Origin: CAZJDV01 sp964544865
GTDB lineage: Bacteria; Chloroflexota; Dehalococcoidia; Lucifugimonadales; CAJWER01
Assembly: GCA_964544865.1 (NCBI GenBank)
Contig: CAZJDV010000006.1
Location: 1 to 64,000 of the forward strand
Reading direction: 5' to 3'
Length of the DNA stretch: 64,000 nucleotides
Part shown: positions 47,014 through 55,357 of the stretch, piece after piece
Layout: every line of letters begins with the position of its first letter
Numbering within the stretch: the stretch's first letter is position 1
Position numbers and translations under genes: made by a program
The notes under the pieces: model-generated
Told to the model about the DNA's origin: nothing
What the model saw: only the letters and a program-made list of their open reading frames with translations
The model's database searches: none

Positions 47014-48003
47014 ATGACCCTGTCTCTCTGCATCGCCGGTTGTGGCGGATACGCCAGGTCCGTCCTGAACATCGTCAGCGACATGACCGACGAGTTCGAG
47101 TTCTATTTCGCCAGTCGTGACGAGGCTAAGGCAAAGGAGTACTGCGACACCTACGATGGCGCAGGATACTTCGGCGGTTATGAGGAGGTCGCGGCGGATC
47201 CGCGCGTCGACGCCATGTATTTCTTCACTCCCCACGACATGCACCTGGGCAACGCCAGGATGGCGGCAGGGCATGGAAAGCATGTTTTGATGGAAAAGCC
47301 CATCGCCCGGACCCTCGAGGAGGCCGGCGAGATGGTCGCGGCCGTTGAGGCCGCGGCGGTAAGACTGATGGTGGCGGAGAACTATCGTTTCCTGCCCGCC
47401 GTGGCGAGGACCAGGGAGCTCATGGACGAGGGAGATCTCGGCGATCTGAGGTTGATCCAGATTTACAACGAGGGCTTTCAGACGGCGTCCGGGTGGCGGA
47501 CCAACCTCGACAGCGTCGGTGGCGGCGTGTTCATCGACGGCGGCATCCACGGGATCGACATACTCGTCAACATCGGTGGCCTGCCGGACAGAGTGTTCGC
47601 GTTGCAGCCGCCCAAGGTCAACATGCAGTCTGAGGGCGAGGACGGAATGGTCATGGTCGCGAAGCTACCGGAGGGGGGCGTCGGGCTGATCAACTACTCG
47701 GCGGCGACGGCGGCGAATGAGTCCCGCCAGGAGGTGGCCGTCACATTCTCCAGGGGCGTGGTCCGATTCGACCCGTTCGGCGTCGATCTGACCGTAAGCA
47801 CGCGGGAAGGCGAGAGGACCGAGGCGCTGGAAAACGGCCGGTCCGCCGCGTTGCGGGCCATGCTGCGCGAATTCCGCGATAGTATCGTCGAAAGCAGGGA
47901 ACCCGCCATGTCGGGCCGGGACGGACTCAGAGACCTCGCGGTCGTGCTGGCGGCATACCGGTCGGTGGCGACAAGCAAAGAGGTCGGTGTCGAGCGTCCC
48001 TGA
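47014..48003 (+). CDS. Gfo/Idh/MocA family oxidoreductase (3 of 4)
   Basis: This 329-residue dehydrogenase starts MTLSLCIAGCGGYARSV (Rossmann loop). FTPHDMHLGNARMA and LMEKPIARTLEEAGEM include the EKP motif, and GGVFIDGGIHGIDILVNIGG holds the active-site His region. AAAGGAG lies eight bases before the ATG. It is divergent from the zinc alcohol dehydrogenase with a 145-base shared promoter region, and is followed by a DinB-like gene. Substrate unknown, likely a sugar acid or polyol. Confidence 0.88.
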   Translation: MTLSLCIAGCGGYARSVLNIVSDMTDEFEFYFASRDEAKAKEYCDTYDGAGYFGGYEEVAADPRVDAMYFFTPHDMHLGNARMAAGHGKHVLMEKPIARTLEEAGEMVAAVEAAAVRLMVAENYRFLPAVARTRELMDEGDLGDLRLIQIYNEGFQTASGWRTNLDSVGGGVFIDGGIHGIDILVNIGGLPDRVFALQPPKVNMQSEGEDGMVMVAKLPEGGVGLINYSAATAANESRQEVAVTFSRGVVRFDPFGVDLTVSTREGERTEALENGRSAALRAMLREFRDSIVESREPAMSGRDGLRDLAVVLAAYRSVATSKEVGVERP

Positions 48004-48030
48004 CATGGGGCGGACAAGAAGAGAATACCA

Positions 48031-48499
48031 TTGCCGGACTCTATTGAGGAATTGGCGGTCAGGTTGGACCGGACGATGCGCGCATTGGTTTGGAGAGTTG
48101 CACGGGATCAGCGACGCCGAGCTGTACACGCCTCCGGCTGAAGGGGAGTGGTCCGTCGCCCAGGCGTGCGCCCACGTGGTCGAGATGGAGGTCCTGTGGA
48201 TGCGCAAGGCCGCGAACCTGGCGGAGCGGCCCGACGTCACACGTACGGAAGAGGAAGTGGAGCAGCGGTTCGCCGAGATCGCCGCGCACGCCCGCGACCC
48301 GCTCGACACGATAGTGCAGCGGCTGCAAGACGCCAACGGACAGGCGCTGAGCATCCTGCGCGAAATGCGGCCCGCCGACCTGGACCAGCCGGGGACCCTG
48401 CGCGGTCCCGTCACCGGCCGGCAGGTGATAGAGCGAGTAGTCATCGAGCACATCGAGGAGCATGCCACGCAGACAGCGGAGGCCCGCGGGTCGGCGTAG
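48031..48499 (+). pseudogene. DinB-like metal-dependent four-helix protein, frameshifted
   Basis: The N-terminal helix reads PDSIEELAVRLDRTMRALV from a possible TTG at 48031. One extra T in the TTT run (48089-48091) moves the frame to GELHGISDAELYTPPAEGEW and the rest of a DinB fold, with putative metal His in ACAHVVEMEV and a second in VIEHIEEHATQ. A single 170-residue reading from 47987 is also open but starts inside the Gfo gene and gives a first helix that does not fit the family. So I read the gene as damaged. DinB proteins bind metal and often act on thiols. Confidence 0.7.
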
Positions 48500-48525
48500 G
48501 ACCAGGTTCAAATCCGCCCCCGTCC

Positions 48526-49374
48526 CTACCAGCCCAGGCGCTCGATCGCATCGGGCTCCGTATGGCCCCGGTGCAACACGATCCTGTATCGGAAGCGGAC
48601 GGAATCGCCGCCGGGGATATACAGCCGCTCGTGGTAGGTCGGGCTGGGGTGAAGCAGGGCGTAGTCCGGCCTGTTCCGCACCCACCACGTTGTCGGATGG
48701 CGGGGATTGTCCGGGTGGTCGATGACGGCTATGCCGTACACACGGCCGTCTTCCACGTGCTCTCCCGCGTACCCGCACCAGGCGCTACGCCTTCCAAATA
48801 TCTGAGCGGCTTCCGTCCTGCCGTCGGCGTCTAGGAGCTTGCCGGGCGACATGGCGTTGGCGAACCTGATGGCCAGGCCGCTGTAGAACAGGCCGCCCCG
48901 TCCGGGATCCCCTCTCATCAGGTCCAGCGTCACTCCCTGCTCCAGTGCCGAGAGGCGCAGGCCGACGTCGATGACCATGTAGCCATCGCCCGGGGCATGC
49001 ACCGTCGTCTCGCGAACATCGGCCATGAGCTGGGCGCCCCGCCAGTCTATCCAGGCGCTCTCGGTGGTGAGACGGGCTTTCGCAGCATCGGCCGAAGCCA
49101 CCGGCACACGCTGGTGCACGATACGCCCGTAGCCGGAGGTCTCGGGCCCCGGCTCCTCCCAGAAGTTCACGCCGTTGACCTTCTTCCACGCCAGCCACAT
49201 GCCGTGGTGGTGGACGTGATCGGGCGGACGGTCCATGGTGAGGGCCGGCGCGCCGGGCAGCCTGAGAGGGTGCCAGAAGGGCATCAGGCCGTCGGGCTGG
49301 AGGCGATAGTCGACGATCTGTTGGCCGTTCCAGGTTACACGGATGCGGTCGTCATCGGATTCGAGCTTGAACAT
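48526..49374 (-). CDS. PmoA-like (DUF6807) protein, copy 1
   Basis: This 282-residue beta-rich protein belongs to the DUF6807 family, called PmoA-like in databases although unrelated to methane monooxygenase in sequence. Visible landmarks are MDRPPDHVHHHGMWLAW with a His cluster, WCGYAGEH, and VIDHPDNPRHPTTWW and RYRIVLHRG near the end. The fold may be a carbohydrate-acting jelly-roll or galactose mutarotase-like form; no activity is known to me. The ATG at 49374 has GGAGGA four bases upstream. It is part of the sugar region. Confidence 0.82.
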   Translation of the reverse strand: MFKLESDDDRIRVTWNGQQIVDYRLQPDGLMPFWHPLRLPGAPALTMDRPPDHVHHHGMWLAWKKVNGVNFWEEPGPETSGYGRIVHQRVPVASADAAKARLTTESAWIDWRGAQLMADVRETTVHAPGDGYMVIDVGLRLSALEQGVTLDLMRGDPGRGGLFYSGLAIRFANAMSPGKLLDADGRTEAAQIFGRRSAWCGYAGEHVEDGRVYGIAVIDHPDNPRHPTTWWVRNRPDYALLHPSPTYHERLYIPGGDSVRFRYRIVLHRGHTEPDAIERLGW

Positions 49375-49431
49375 AAGGTCCTCCGGCGGCCGGCGAAATC
49401 GCGATTGCGATTTCTCGATTCCACTGGTCAC

Positions 49432-49541
49432 TGTCATTCGGAGCGGAGCGAAGAATCTGGGGTAGTGTGGGCTCTTCACGCGCCTGAAATCAGAAACACC
49501 CCCGCCCCAGATTCTTCCTCGCGTCGCTCGTCAGAATGACA
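49432..49541. repeat. Inverted repeat element with 30-37 base arms
   Basis: The left arm starts TGTCATTCGGAGCGGAGCGA and continues AGAATCTGGGG (49432-49462). The right arm starts CCCCAGATTCTTCCTCGCGT and ends CAGAATGACA (49505-49541). About 42 bases separate the arms. This looks like a small non-autonomous mobile unit or REP-like element, and the right arm recurs at 23469-23502. The 229-base space between two genes holds nothing else. Confidence 0.75.
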
Positions 49542-49603
49542 TGAGTGGGTGTCTCAACATATGCGATACCTATCCCGGTGGGCCCTCGGGGGGAAGAAGT
49601 CAG

Positions 49604-50800
49604 CTAGTCCAACGGCACTTCGGTGCGCATGCCCGTGTGGGCGGACAGGTACGCTGAGTAGCTGACCGCAACGACGTCGCGGCCCAGCAGGCTCCCCGAC
49701 AGGGGCTCGCGACCGGTGGCCGAGCACTCGCAGAAGTCCTGCATCTCGTGGGGGAAGCCGTTCATCCAGTCCTCGTCCGGGTTGCTGAACTGCCAGCCGG
49801 CTTTGGTCTCCACCTTCTCCCTGATGTACTCGTCCCCGAAGGTATCCGGGTCGGCCGAGTAGGCGAGAAGCGAGTCATTCGGATTGATATTGACCTTGAT
49901 GGAGGCCCGGGCGGCGTATACCGTGAGAAGGTTCTGGATGCCGCCCAGCACGATGTCAGCGGAGTTGATCTGTGCTATTGAGCCGTCCTCGAAGCCGACG
50001 ACCATCATCCCCCAGTCCTCGCAGTCCTTCCAGCCAGTCCGAATGATGTGTTCGCTCTCGCTCTCGAACGCCTCGGTCTTTGTCAGATTGGCGACCGCCG
50101 CGACGGTCCAGCTCGGCCGTATGGGCCGTCCGAGTCTGCGCTTCCCCTCCTCGTATTTGAGGTACAGGGCCGCGCCGAGGGAGTGGCATCCCTTGTTGTA
50201 CAGACTGCCGCCGCCGCTCGTGCTCCACTGCTGGGCGTAGGGCGAGTGCGTGCCGCTGTGCGATTCCTCCCCGACGATTCGCAAGATAGGGGTGTCGGCG
50301 GCGTCCAGAAGCCGTCGCGCCTTCTGGATACCCGGAGCGTAGACCAGGTTCTCGGCGTACATGATCCTTCGGCCCGACGCCCTTTCCGCCGCGATCATCC
50401 TGTCGGCGCTCTCCAGGCCGTCGGTCAGGCACCTGCTCCATCCGTCCGCGTCCTCGCCCCGGGTAAAAGCGCCGGTGAAGGCCTTCTCGATCACTACATC
50501 CTTCCCCGCCTCCAACGCTCCAACGACCATCTCCTCGTGGACGCTGTTGGGGACGCACGCATCGACCATGTCGACCTCCGGGTCGGCCATGAGTTGTTCG
50601 ACGCTGTCGTAGGTCCGCTCGAAGCCGTGCTTTGCGGCAAACTGCGCCGCCGCCTCGGGCCGCTTCCCATAGATACCGACCAGCCGGGCGGCCACGCCGT
50701 GGACCCTCTTGTAGTTCTCGGTGTGAAAGTCCGCGGCAAAACCGTTGCCGATCACCGCTATGCCGACCGTTTTCTTCGAGCTCTCCGTGTCCGCTGCCAT
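49604..50800 (-). CDS. Gfo/Idh/MocA family oxidoreductase (4 of 4)
   Basis: This 398-residue dehydrogenase starts near MAADTESSKKTVGIAVIG, with GIAVIGNGFAADFH as the dinucleotide loop. CVPNSVHEEMVVGALEAGKDVVIEK is the substrate side, with EKAFTGAF in place of EKP. GSLYNKGCHSLGAALYL replaces the usual GGG..D..H segment, and the region ending EFSDP-like (MQDFCECSATGREPL) closes the fold. ATG 50800 has GGAGGT nearby. It is divergent from the second PmoA-like gene, sharing a 194-base upstream region. Confidence 0.88.
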   Translation of the reverse strand: MAADTESSKKTVGIAVIGNGFAADFHTENYKRVHGVAARLVGIYGKRPEAAAQFAAKHGFERTYDSVEQLMADPEVDMVDACVPNSVHEEMVVGALEAGKDVVIEKAFTGAFTRGEDADGWSRCLTDGLESADRMIAAERASGRRIMYAENLVYAPGIQKARRLLDAADTPILRIVGEESHSGTHSPYAQQWSTSGGGSLYNKGCHSLGAALYLKYEEGKRRLGRPIRPSWTVAAVANLTKTEAFESESEHIIRTGWKDCEDWGMMVVGFEDGSIAQINSADIVLGGIQNLLTVYAARASIKVNINPNDSLLAYSADPDTFGDEYIREKVETKAGWQFSNPDEDWMNGFPHEMQDFCECSATGREPLSGSLLGRDVVAVSYSAYLSAHTGMRTEVPLD

Positions 50801-50994
50801 GACCACCTCCAGGCGAGTACGATATTGCTGACGTGCCCCGATCTCCACGCCGTGGGCACGGGCAATCCTACCACCTGTCCGCCGCCGCTGTCGATGACGG
50901 AGACCACGCCGCCCGCGCTCCCGGTGTGCTATGGTGTGGACACGAGAGTTTCAAGTAGCGAGCGAGCACCGGTGAGCGGCGCGCAGGAGTGAAC

Positions 50995-52140
50995 ATGGCC
51001 AGCCAATCGATCGTCGTGACCTCGGCAGGAAACGGTTTCGGTGGAACGCCGTTGAGCACCCGTGTTGAAATACCGGCGGATTGCAGGTCTGTCATGCTTG
51101 TGGACACGGCGGGCGGCGCGGCAGTGCCGGCGCAGCTCGAAAAGCGTGGCGGCGACTCAACGATCACCTGGATCGAGGGTAGCCTGGAGAAAGGCGCCAG
51201 CCGGACGTACTCGCTGCGGTTCTCGGCGGACGCCCCCGCAGACGCGGTCCGCCTCGTGACGGAGACGGAGGGACGCCTGGATATCCTGGTCGGAGGCAAG
51301 CCCTTCACGACGTACCATTATGGCCCTGAGGTGCACCGGCCATACTTTCATCCCGTGAACGGGCCCTACGGCGATCCGGTGACGCGCGGCTATCCCATGA
51401 TCGAGGACGTACCGGGCGAGACGACGGACCACATGCATCACAGGGGGCTTTGGTCGGCGCACGGCGAGGTCAACGACGTGGACAACTGGGGCGAAACCGA
51501 AAACTGCGGCCTTACCCTCCATCTTAGATTCTCCGTGCTGCACGGCGGACCAGTCTTCGGGCGCGCCGTCGCCCACGGCGACTGGCTCGCCCCGGACCGA
51601 GAACGGGTTCTACTGAATGAAGAGCGGGACATGAGGTTTTACAACACAGGCGCGTCGCGCTTGATTGACCTGGTGCTGACGCTGGCCGCGACGGGAGAAG
51701 ACGTGGTCTTTGGGGACACGAAGGAGGCCGGATTCGTCTCGGTTCGCGTGGCGAGCATGATGGACGTTGCCCGTGGCGGCCGGCTCGAGAGCTCGACGGG
51801 CGGTGTCGGCGAGGAACAGGTCTGGGGAAAGCGCGCGCAATGGTGTGACTACTCCGGACGGGTGGCGCGCAAGGCCGTGGGCGTGGCGCTCCTGGACCAT
51901 CCGGGCAACGTCGGCCATCCCACCTACTGGCACGCCCGTAACTACGGTCTGATGACCGCCAACCCTTTCGGAAGGTCCACCTTTGAGGGCGGAGGGCCCA
52001 GTGGCGCCTACCGGCTGCCCGCCGGCGAATCTCTCCGTCTCCGATACAGGATTCACGTCCATGAGGGCGACGCCGGCGGCGGCGTTGTGGCCGAGACCTA
52101 TTCCGGTTACGCGGACCCGCCGGCTATCGAAGTCACCTGA
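50995..52140 (+). CDS. PmoA-like (DUF6807) protein, copy 2, with N-terminal domain
   Basis: This 381-residue protein has an extra N-terminal beta domain of about 85 residues (VTSAGNGFGGTPLSTRVEIP) before a DUF6807 core that matches copy 1. Shared landmarks are a His-rich TTDHMHHRGLWSAHGEVN, WCDYSGRV, LLDHPGNVGHPTYWHARNYG and LRLRYRIHVHEG at the C-terminus. AGGAG lies seven bases before the ATG. The paired paralogues and surrounding Gfo, GH4 and isomerase genes suggest a role in carbohydrate breakdown. Confidence 0.82.
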   Translation: MASQSIVVTSAGNGFGGTPLSTRVEIPADCRSVMLVDTAGGAAVPAQLEKRGGDSTITWIEGSLEKGASRTYSLRFSADAPADAVRLVTETEGRLDILVGGKPFTTYHYGPEVHRPYFHPVNGPYGDPVTRGYPMIEDVPGETTDHMHHRGLWSAHGEVNDVDNWGETENCGLTLHLRFSVLHGGPVFGRAVAHGDWLAPDRERVLLNEERDMRFYNTGASRLIDLVLTLAATGEDVVFGDTKEAGFVSVRVASMMDVARGGRLESSTGGVGEEQVWGKRAQWCDYSGRVARKAVGVALLDHPGNVGHPTYWHARNYGLMTANPFGRSTFEGGGPSGAYRLPAGESLRLRYRIHVHEGDAGGGVVAETYSGYADPPAIEVT

Positions 52141-52172
52141 GCGAGACAACGCGGTCGCAAGTAGCACCACAA

Positions 52173-52394
52173 ATATGTAGAAGCATCAAGACGCTGCGGC
52201 TGCCGGAAGGGCAGTCCACCGACGAAGAGGTCCGGGCCGCGGCCCTGCAGTTCGTGAGAAAGGTGAGCGGATACCGCAAGCCATCCAGGGCGAACGAGGA
52301 CATTTTCAACGCCGCCGTCGACGAGATCGCCGTCTCATCCAGAAGGCTGCTGGCTTCGTTAAGAACCGGAGCACGGGCTCGCCCCGTGGCTTGA
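52173..52394 (+). pseudogene. DUF2277 family small protein with damaged start codon
   Basis: The frame reads CRSIKTLRLPEGQSTDEEVR, then AAALQFVRKVSGYRKPSRAN, ending at TGA 52392-52394. This matches DUF2277, whose members begin MCRSIK. The observed start is ATATGTAGAAGC, and ATGTGTAGAAGC is expected. So the in-frame initiator ATG is missing, consistent with loss of TG from a TGTG. No Shine-Dalgarno site is obvious. It could still use a non-AUG start. Function of the family is unknown. Confidence 0.72.
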
Positions 52395-52550
52395 TGCCGC
52401 CCTCCGCCGCGTCCATCCCGACGGCGGGTCGGTCAGGGTAAGACAGTGCCCGCCAGCGTGGCATTCCACACTCGCCGCAGGCGACCCGGTTCCGCAAACG
52501 GACCTCGGACCCGGTCGCGGTCGCATTGACAACATACTCCCTCCATCCAG

Positions 52551-53813
52551 GTGAAAACCATACCTCCTAAGAACTCCATCTATCCGCTCAGCGCCCTTCG
52601 GGCTCTGGCCTTGCACGTTCAGGGCCTCGGCGACGAGGTGAGTGCTCGACCATCGCCCTCTCCGGACGCGATTTACGCCGCCATCGAGAAGATCGGGTGG
52701 CTCCAGTTAGACGCGCTTCAGATGGTGCGTCGCAGCCAGGATCTGGTCCTGTGGAGCCGCCTGGGCAGCTACGATACGACCGATCTCGCACGCCTCCTGT
52801 CCGACCGGCGGGAACGCCGCGTATTTGAGTACTGGCTGCACGCGGCCTGCATTATCCCTCTCACCGAGTACCGATACCTGCTTCCAAGAATGCGGCGCAA
52901 TCTCGAGGCGACGAACGGTTGGGACCAGGAGTGGCTGCAGATGCGCGGCAACGGACGGCTCGTGCGGGATGTGCTGGCTAGGGTAAAGATCGATGGCCCG
53001 GTGCGCGCCGCCGACTTTCAACGTGACGGGCCTCGCAGGGGTAGCTGGTGGGACTGGAAGCCCGCCAAACGAGCGCTGGAGCGCCTCTATAACCAAGGGG
53101 AGCTGATGATCGCCGACCGGATCAATTTCCAGCGGGTGTACGATCTGAAGGACAGGGTGCTGCCCGATTGGGTGGATGCCACGGAGCCCACCCACGAGGA
53201 GGCGACAACGCATCTGCTGGAACGCTCGATTCGGAGCCTCGGCGTCTGCCGGATCGCCCAGGTCGGCGACTACGCCCACATCAAGCGGGGTGCGGCAAGG
53301 CCCGTGCTGGAGAGGCTGGCCGCCGATGGCGCCATCGTGACGGTCAAGGCCCGGCTGAGCGACGGAGAGACGCGCGAGATGGTGGTGCACCGCGACAACC
53401 TGTCCTTGCTGGGCAGGGCCGCGGACGGCGATCTGGCTCCCGTGAGGACGACGTTCTTGAGCCCTTTCGACAACCTGTTTTGGGGGCGTGGCCGCGATCA
53501 GGAGCTCTGGTCCTTTCGCCATATGCTGGAGGCCTACAAGCCCGAGAAGGCGAGGATCTGGGGGTATTTCTGCCTGCCCATCCTCCATGAGGGCCGTCTG
53601 GTTGGGAGATTCGACCCGAAGCTGGACCGCAAGGCCGGCGTGCTTCGCCTGAAGGCCGTCTACCTCGAACCGGGCGTCGACCCCGACGAGAGGCTCGTGG
53701 CCGGTGTCGCCGGGGCGATGCGGGATTTCATGGCTTTTCACGATGCCACAGAGCTTGTTGTCGAGCAGAGCGATCCTAAAGAGTTCGGAGATACGCTGAC
53801 GACGATTTTGTAG
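52551..53813 (+). CDS. AlkZ/YcaQ-family winged-helix DNA glycosylase
   Basis: This 420-residue HTH_42 family protein starts with GTG at 52551. It has winged-helix modules and the catalytic QxD motif as Q52-L53-D54 in WLQLDALQMV, as in the YcaQ branch. WLHAACIIPLTEYRYLLPRM and SPFDNLFWGRGR are family landmarks. Homologues unhook interstrand DNA crosslinks or remove bulky alkylated bases. No SD site is clear; an alternative start within the first 15 codons cannot be excluded. It follows the DUF2277 gene by 156 bases. Confidence 0.9.
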   Translation: MKTIPPKNSIYPLSALRALALHVQGLGDEVSARPSPSPDAIYAAIEKIGWLQLDALQMVRRSQDLVLWSRLGSYDTTDLARLLSDRRERRVFEYWLHAACIIPLTEYRYLLPRMRRNLEATNGWDQEWLQMRGNGRLVRDVLARVKIDGPVRAADFQRDGPRRGSWWDWKPAKRALERLYNQGELMIADRINFQRVYDLKDRVLPDWVDATEPTHEEATTHLLERSIRSLGVCRIAQVGDYAHIKRGAARPVLERLAADGAIVTVKARLSDGETREMVVHRDNLSLLGRAADGDLAPVRTTFLSPFDNLFWGRGRDQELWSFRHMLEAYKPEKARIWGYFCLPILHEGRLVGRFDPKLDRKAGVLRLKAVYLEPGVDPDERLVAGVAGAMRDFMAFHDATELVVEQSDPKEFGDTLTTIL

Positions 53814-53944
53814 GTATTATTCTGCCTCCCGCCTCGACCCTTCATCGAAGACAGTCCGCGCCTACCTCTTCAAAGTTCCTTAATACTGATTCGCTATTGT
53901 GTATGTAGATGCGGATCGGAAGTAACACTGAGGAGGTGAAGAGG

Positions 53945-54391
53945 GTGAAAAAGAGCTGGGTGTTCATTGCGGCGATAGTCGGGTTGCTGACGATTGGGAC
54001 CACGGGGAGCGTGATCCTTGCTCAAGAGGACACAGCGGAAGGCGGCTCGCCTTTGAACGAGCTCGTCTCGCGGGTGGCTGCCATACTTGGGGTTGACGAG
54101 GGCGATGTCCAGGCGGCGTTCGACCAGGCTCAGGAGGAAATACGGGATGAGGCGCTGGAGCGAAGGCTGGCCGCGCTCGTCGAGCAGGGGCGGTTGACAG
54201 AAACACAGGCGGACGAGTACCGGGAGTGGTACCAGTCCCGGCCCGAAAGGATCGCACCGGGAATAACCTTTGGAAAACGAGGCGGACACGGTTACTTCGG
54301 CCTAGGCATGAGGCTCGGCCGTCGCGGACATGGCAATGGAAGGTGGGCCCCGATTGCGCCGCCACCGGCCGCGGGCGCGTCGGTGTCTTAG
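53945..54391 (+). CDS. Small secreted helical protein (DUF2680-like)
   Basis: This 148-residue protein has a signal peptide (KKSWVFIAAIVGLLTIG, cleavage probably near ILAQ) and an acidic helical segment PLNELVSRVAAILGVDEGDVQ, then LVEQGRLTETQADEYREWYQ, typical of DUF2680. A Gly-rich basic tail follows. GTG 53945 has AGGAGG eight bases upstream. It sits upstream of the response regulator-kinase-exporter genes on the same strand, separated by 270 bases. A periplasmic-type ligand or stress-sensing role, as for CpxP-like proteins, is inference from position. Confidence 0.75.
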   Translation: MKKSWVFIAAIVGLLTIGTTGSVILAQEDTAEGGSPLNELVSRVAAILGVDEGDVQAAFDQAQEEIRDEALERRLAALVEQGRLTETQADEYREWYQSRPERIAPGITFGKRGGHGYFGLGMRLGRRGHGNGRWAPIAPPPAAGASVS

Positions 54392-54538
54392 GATTCCAGC
54401 CGGATATCCTGCCGGAGTCAGGTCCCGGCGGCGCTGGCTCGCGGCACGAGCCGCGAGAGGAACGCCGTCGGGATCTTCCTTTCCCAGTCGTGGCGCAGCC
54501 CGGCCGGGTGAGGAGTCGCAAGTAGGCTGCGAAAAGAT

Positions 54539-54575
54539 CTTCGTGAAATCTTCACACTTTTTTCAAGTTTGTTCG
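54539..54575 (+). promoter_or_regulatory. Candidate OmpR-type direct repeats
   Basis: TTC elements recur at 54540, 54551, 54562 and 54572, about 11 bases apart, within CTTCGTGAAAT-CTTCACACTTT-TTTCAAGTTTG-TTC. OmpR/PhoB-family regulators bind direct repeats with this helical spacing. The response regulator starts about 87 bases downstream, so autoregulation is plausible. Confidence 0.45.
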
Positions 54576-54661
54576 TTATCGTATTTGAAGGCATCTCATT
54601 TGGAGCAAGAAACGGCGCACCAATCATCGCGCGGTGCGCGAATATGCAAAGGGCTATTCCA

Positions 54662-55357
54662 ATGCCGAGCACCGTTCTGATCGTTGAAGACGACCCGCAC
54701 ACCACGCGGTTGGTGCGCCTCTATCTTGGCCGCGACGGCCACAAGGTGCTCTCCGCCGCCGACGGCTTGAACGGACTGCAGCTAGCCAGGAAGGCCAGGC
54801 CGGACCTGGTCGTTCTCGACCTGATGCTACCGCGCCTGGACGGGATGGAGGTGTGCCGCGCGTTGAGGAGGGAGGACTCGAACGTCCCGATAATCATGCT
54901 CACGGCCCGGGTCGAAGAAGAGGACCAACTCAAGGGCCTGGACCTTGGCGCAGACGACTATGTAGCTAAACCGTTCAGCCCGAAGGAGCTGGCCGCCCGT
55001 GTAAGGGCGGTGCTGCGCCGGACCAAGCGCGAGGGGCTGGACAAGGGACCCGGGAAGCTGGAATGCGGGGAGATCACAGTCGACCTGCGCCTGCGCCAGG
55101 TCCACGTAGCGTCCACTGAGTTGGTATTCACGCCCACGGAGTTCCGCTTGCTGGCGATGTTCACGCGGCAGCCTGGAAGGACCTTCACCAGGGAGCAGAT
55201 AATCGACCAGGTCTTCTGCTACGACTTCGACGGATTCGACAGGACCGTGGACGCCCACGTCTCCAATCTCCGGCGCAAGCTCGTCAGGGCGCTTCCGGCC
55301 AGGACCGAGTACATTCACACAGTCTATGGGATCGGTTACAGGTTCGGACATGAGTAG
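54662..55357 (+). CDS. OmpR-family response regulator
   Basis: This 231-residue two-domain regulator has a receiver with the acidic pocket E9-D10-D11, phosphoacceptor D53 in VVLDLMLPRLDG, T81 and K103 in VAKPFSP. The C-terminal winged helix is complete: LVFTPTEFRLLAMFTRQPG, then FDRTVDAHVSNLRRKL and YIHTVYGIGYRF. ATG 54662 was chosen by family alignment, with AAGGG upstream; an ATG 18 bases earlier is possible. It overlaps the next gene by eight bases, giving a classic coupled two-component pair. Confidence 0.95.
   Translation: MPSTVLIVEDDPHTTRLVRLYLGRDGHKVLSAADGLNGLQLARKARPDLVVLDLMLPRLDGMEVCRALRREDSNVPIIMLTARVEEEDQLKGLDLGADDYVAKPFSPKELAARVRAVLRRTKREGLDKGPGKLECGEITVDLRLRQVHVASTELVFTPTEFRLLAMFTRQPGRTFTREQIIDQVFCYDFDGFDRTVDAHVSNLRRKLVRALPARTEYIHTVYGIGYRFGHE

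Noticed and set aside
48500..48535. GGTTCAAATCC resembling a tRNA T-loop.
   Set aside because: The flanking bases do not pair as a T-stem, and no acceptor or anticodon arm is found; it is simply the space between two convergent genes.
52707..53741. A 344-codon open frame antisense to the AlkZ-like gene.
   Set aside because: It is fully inside a conserved gene on the other strand and has no recognisable domain.
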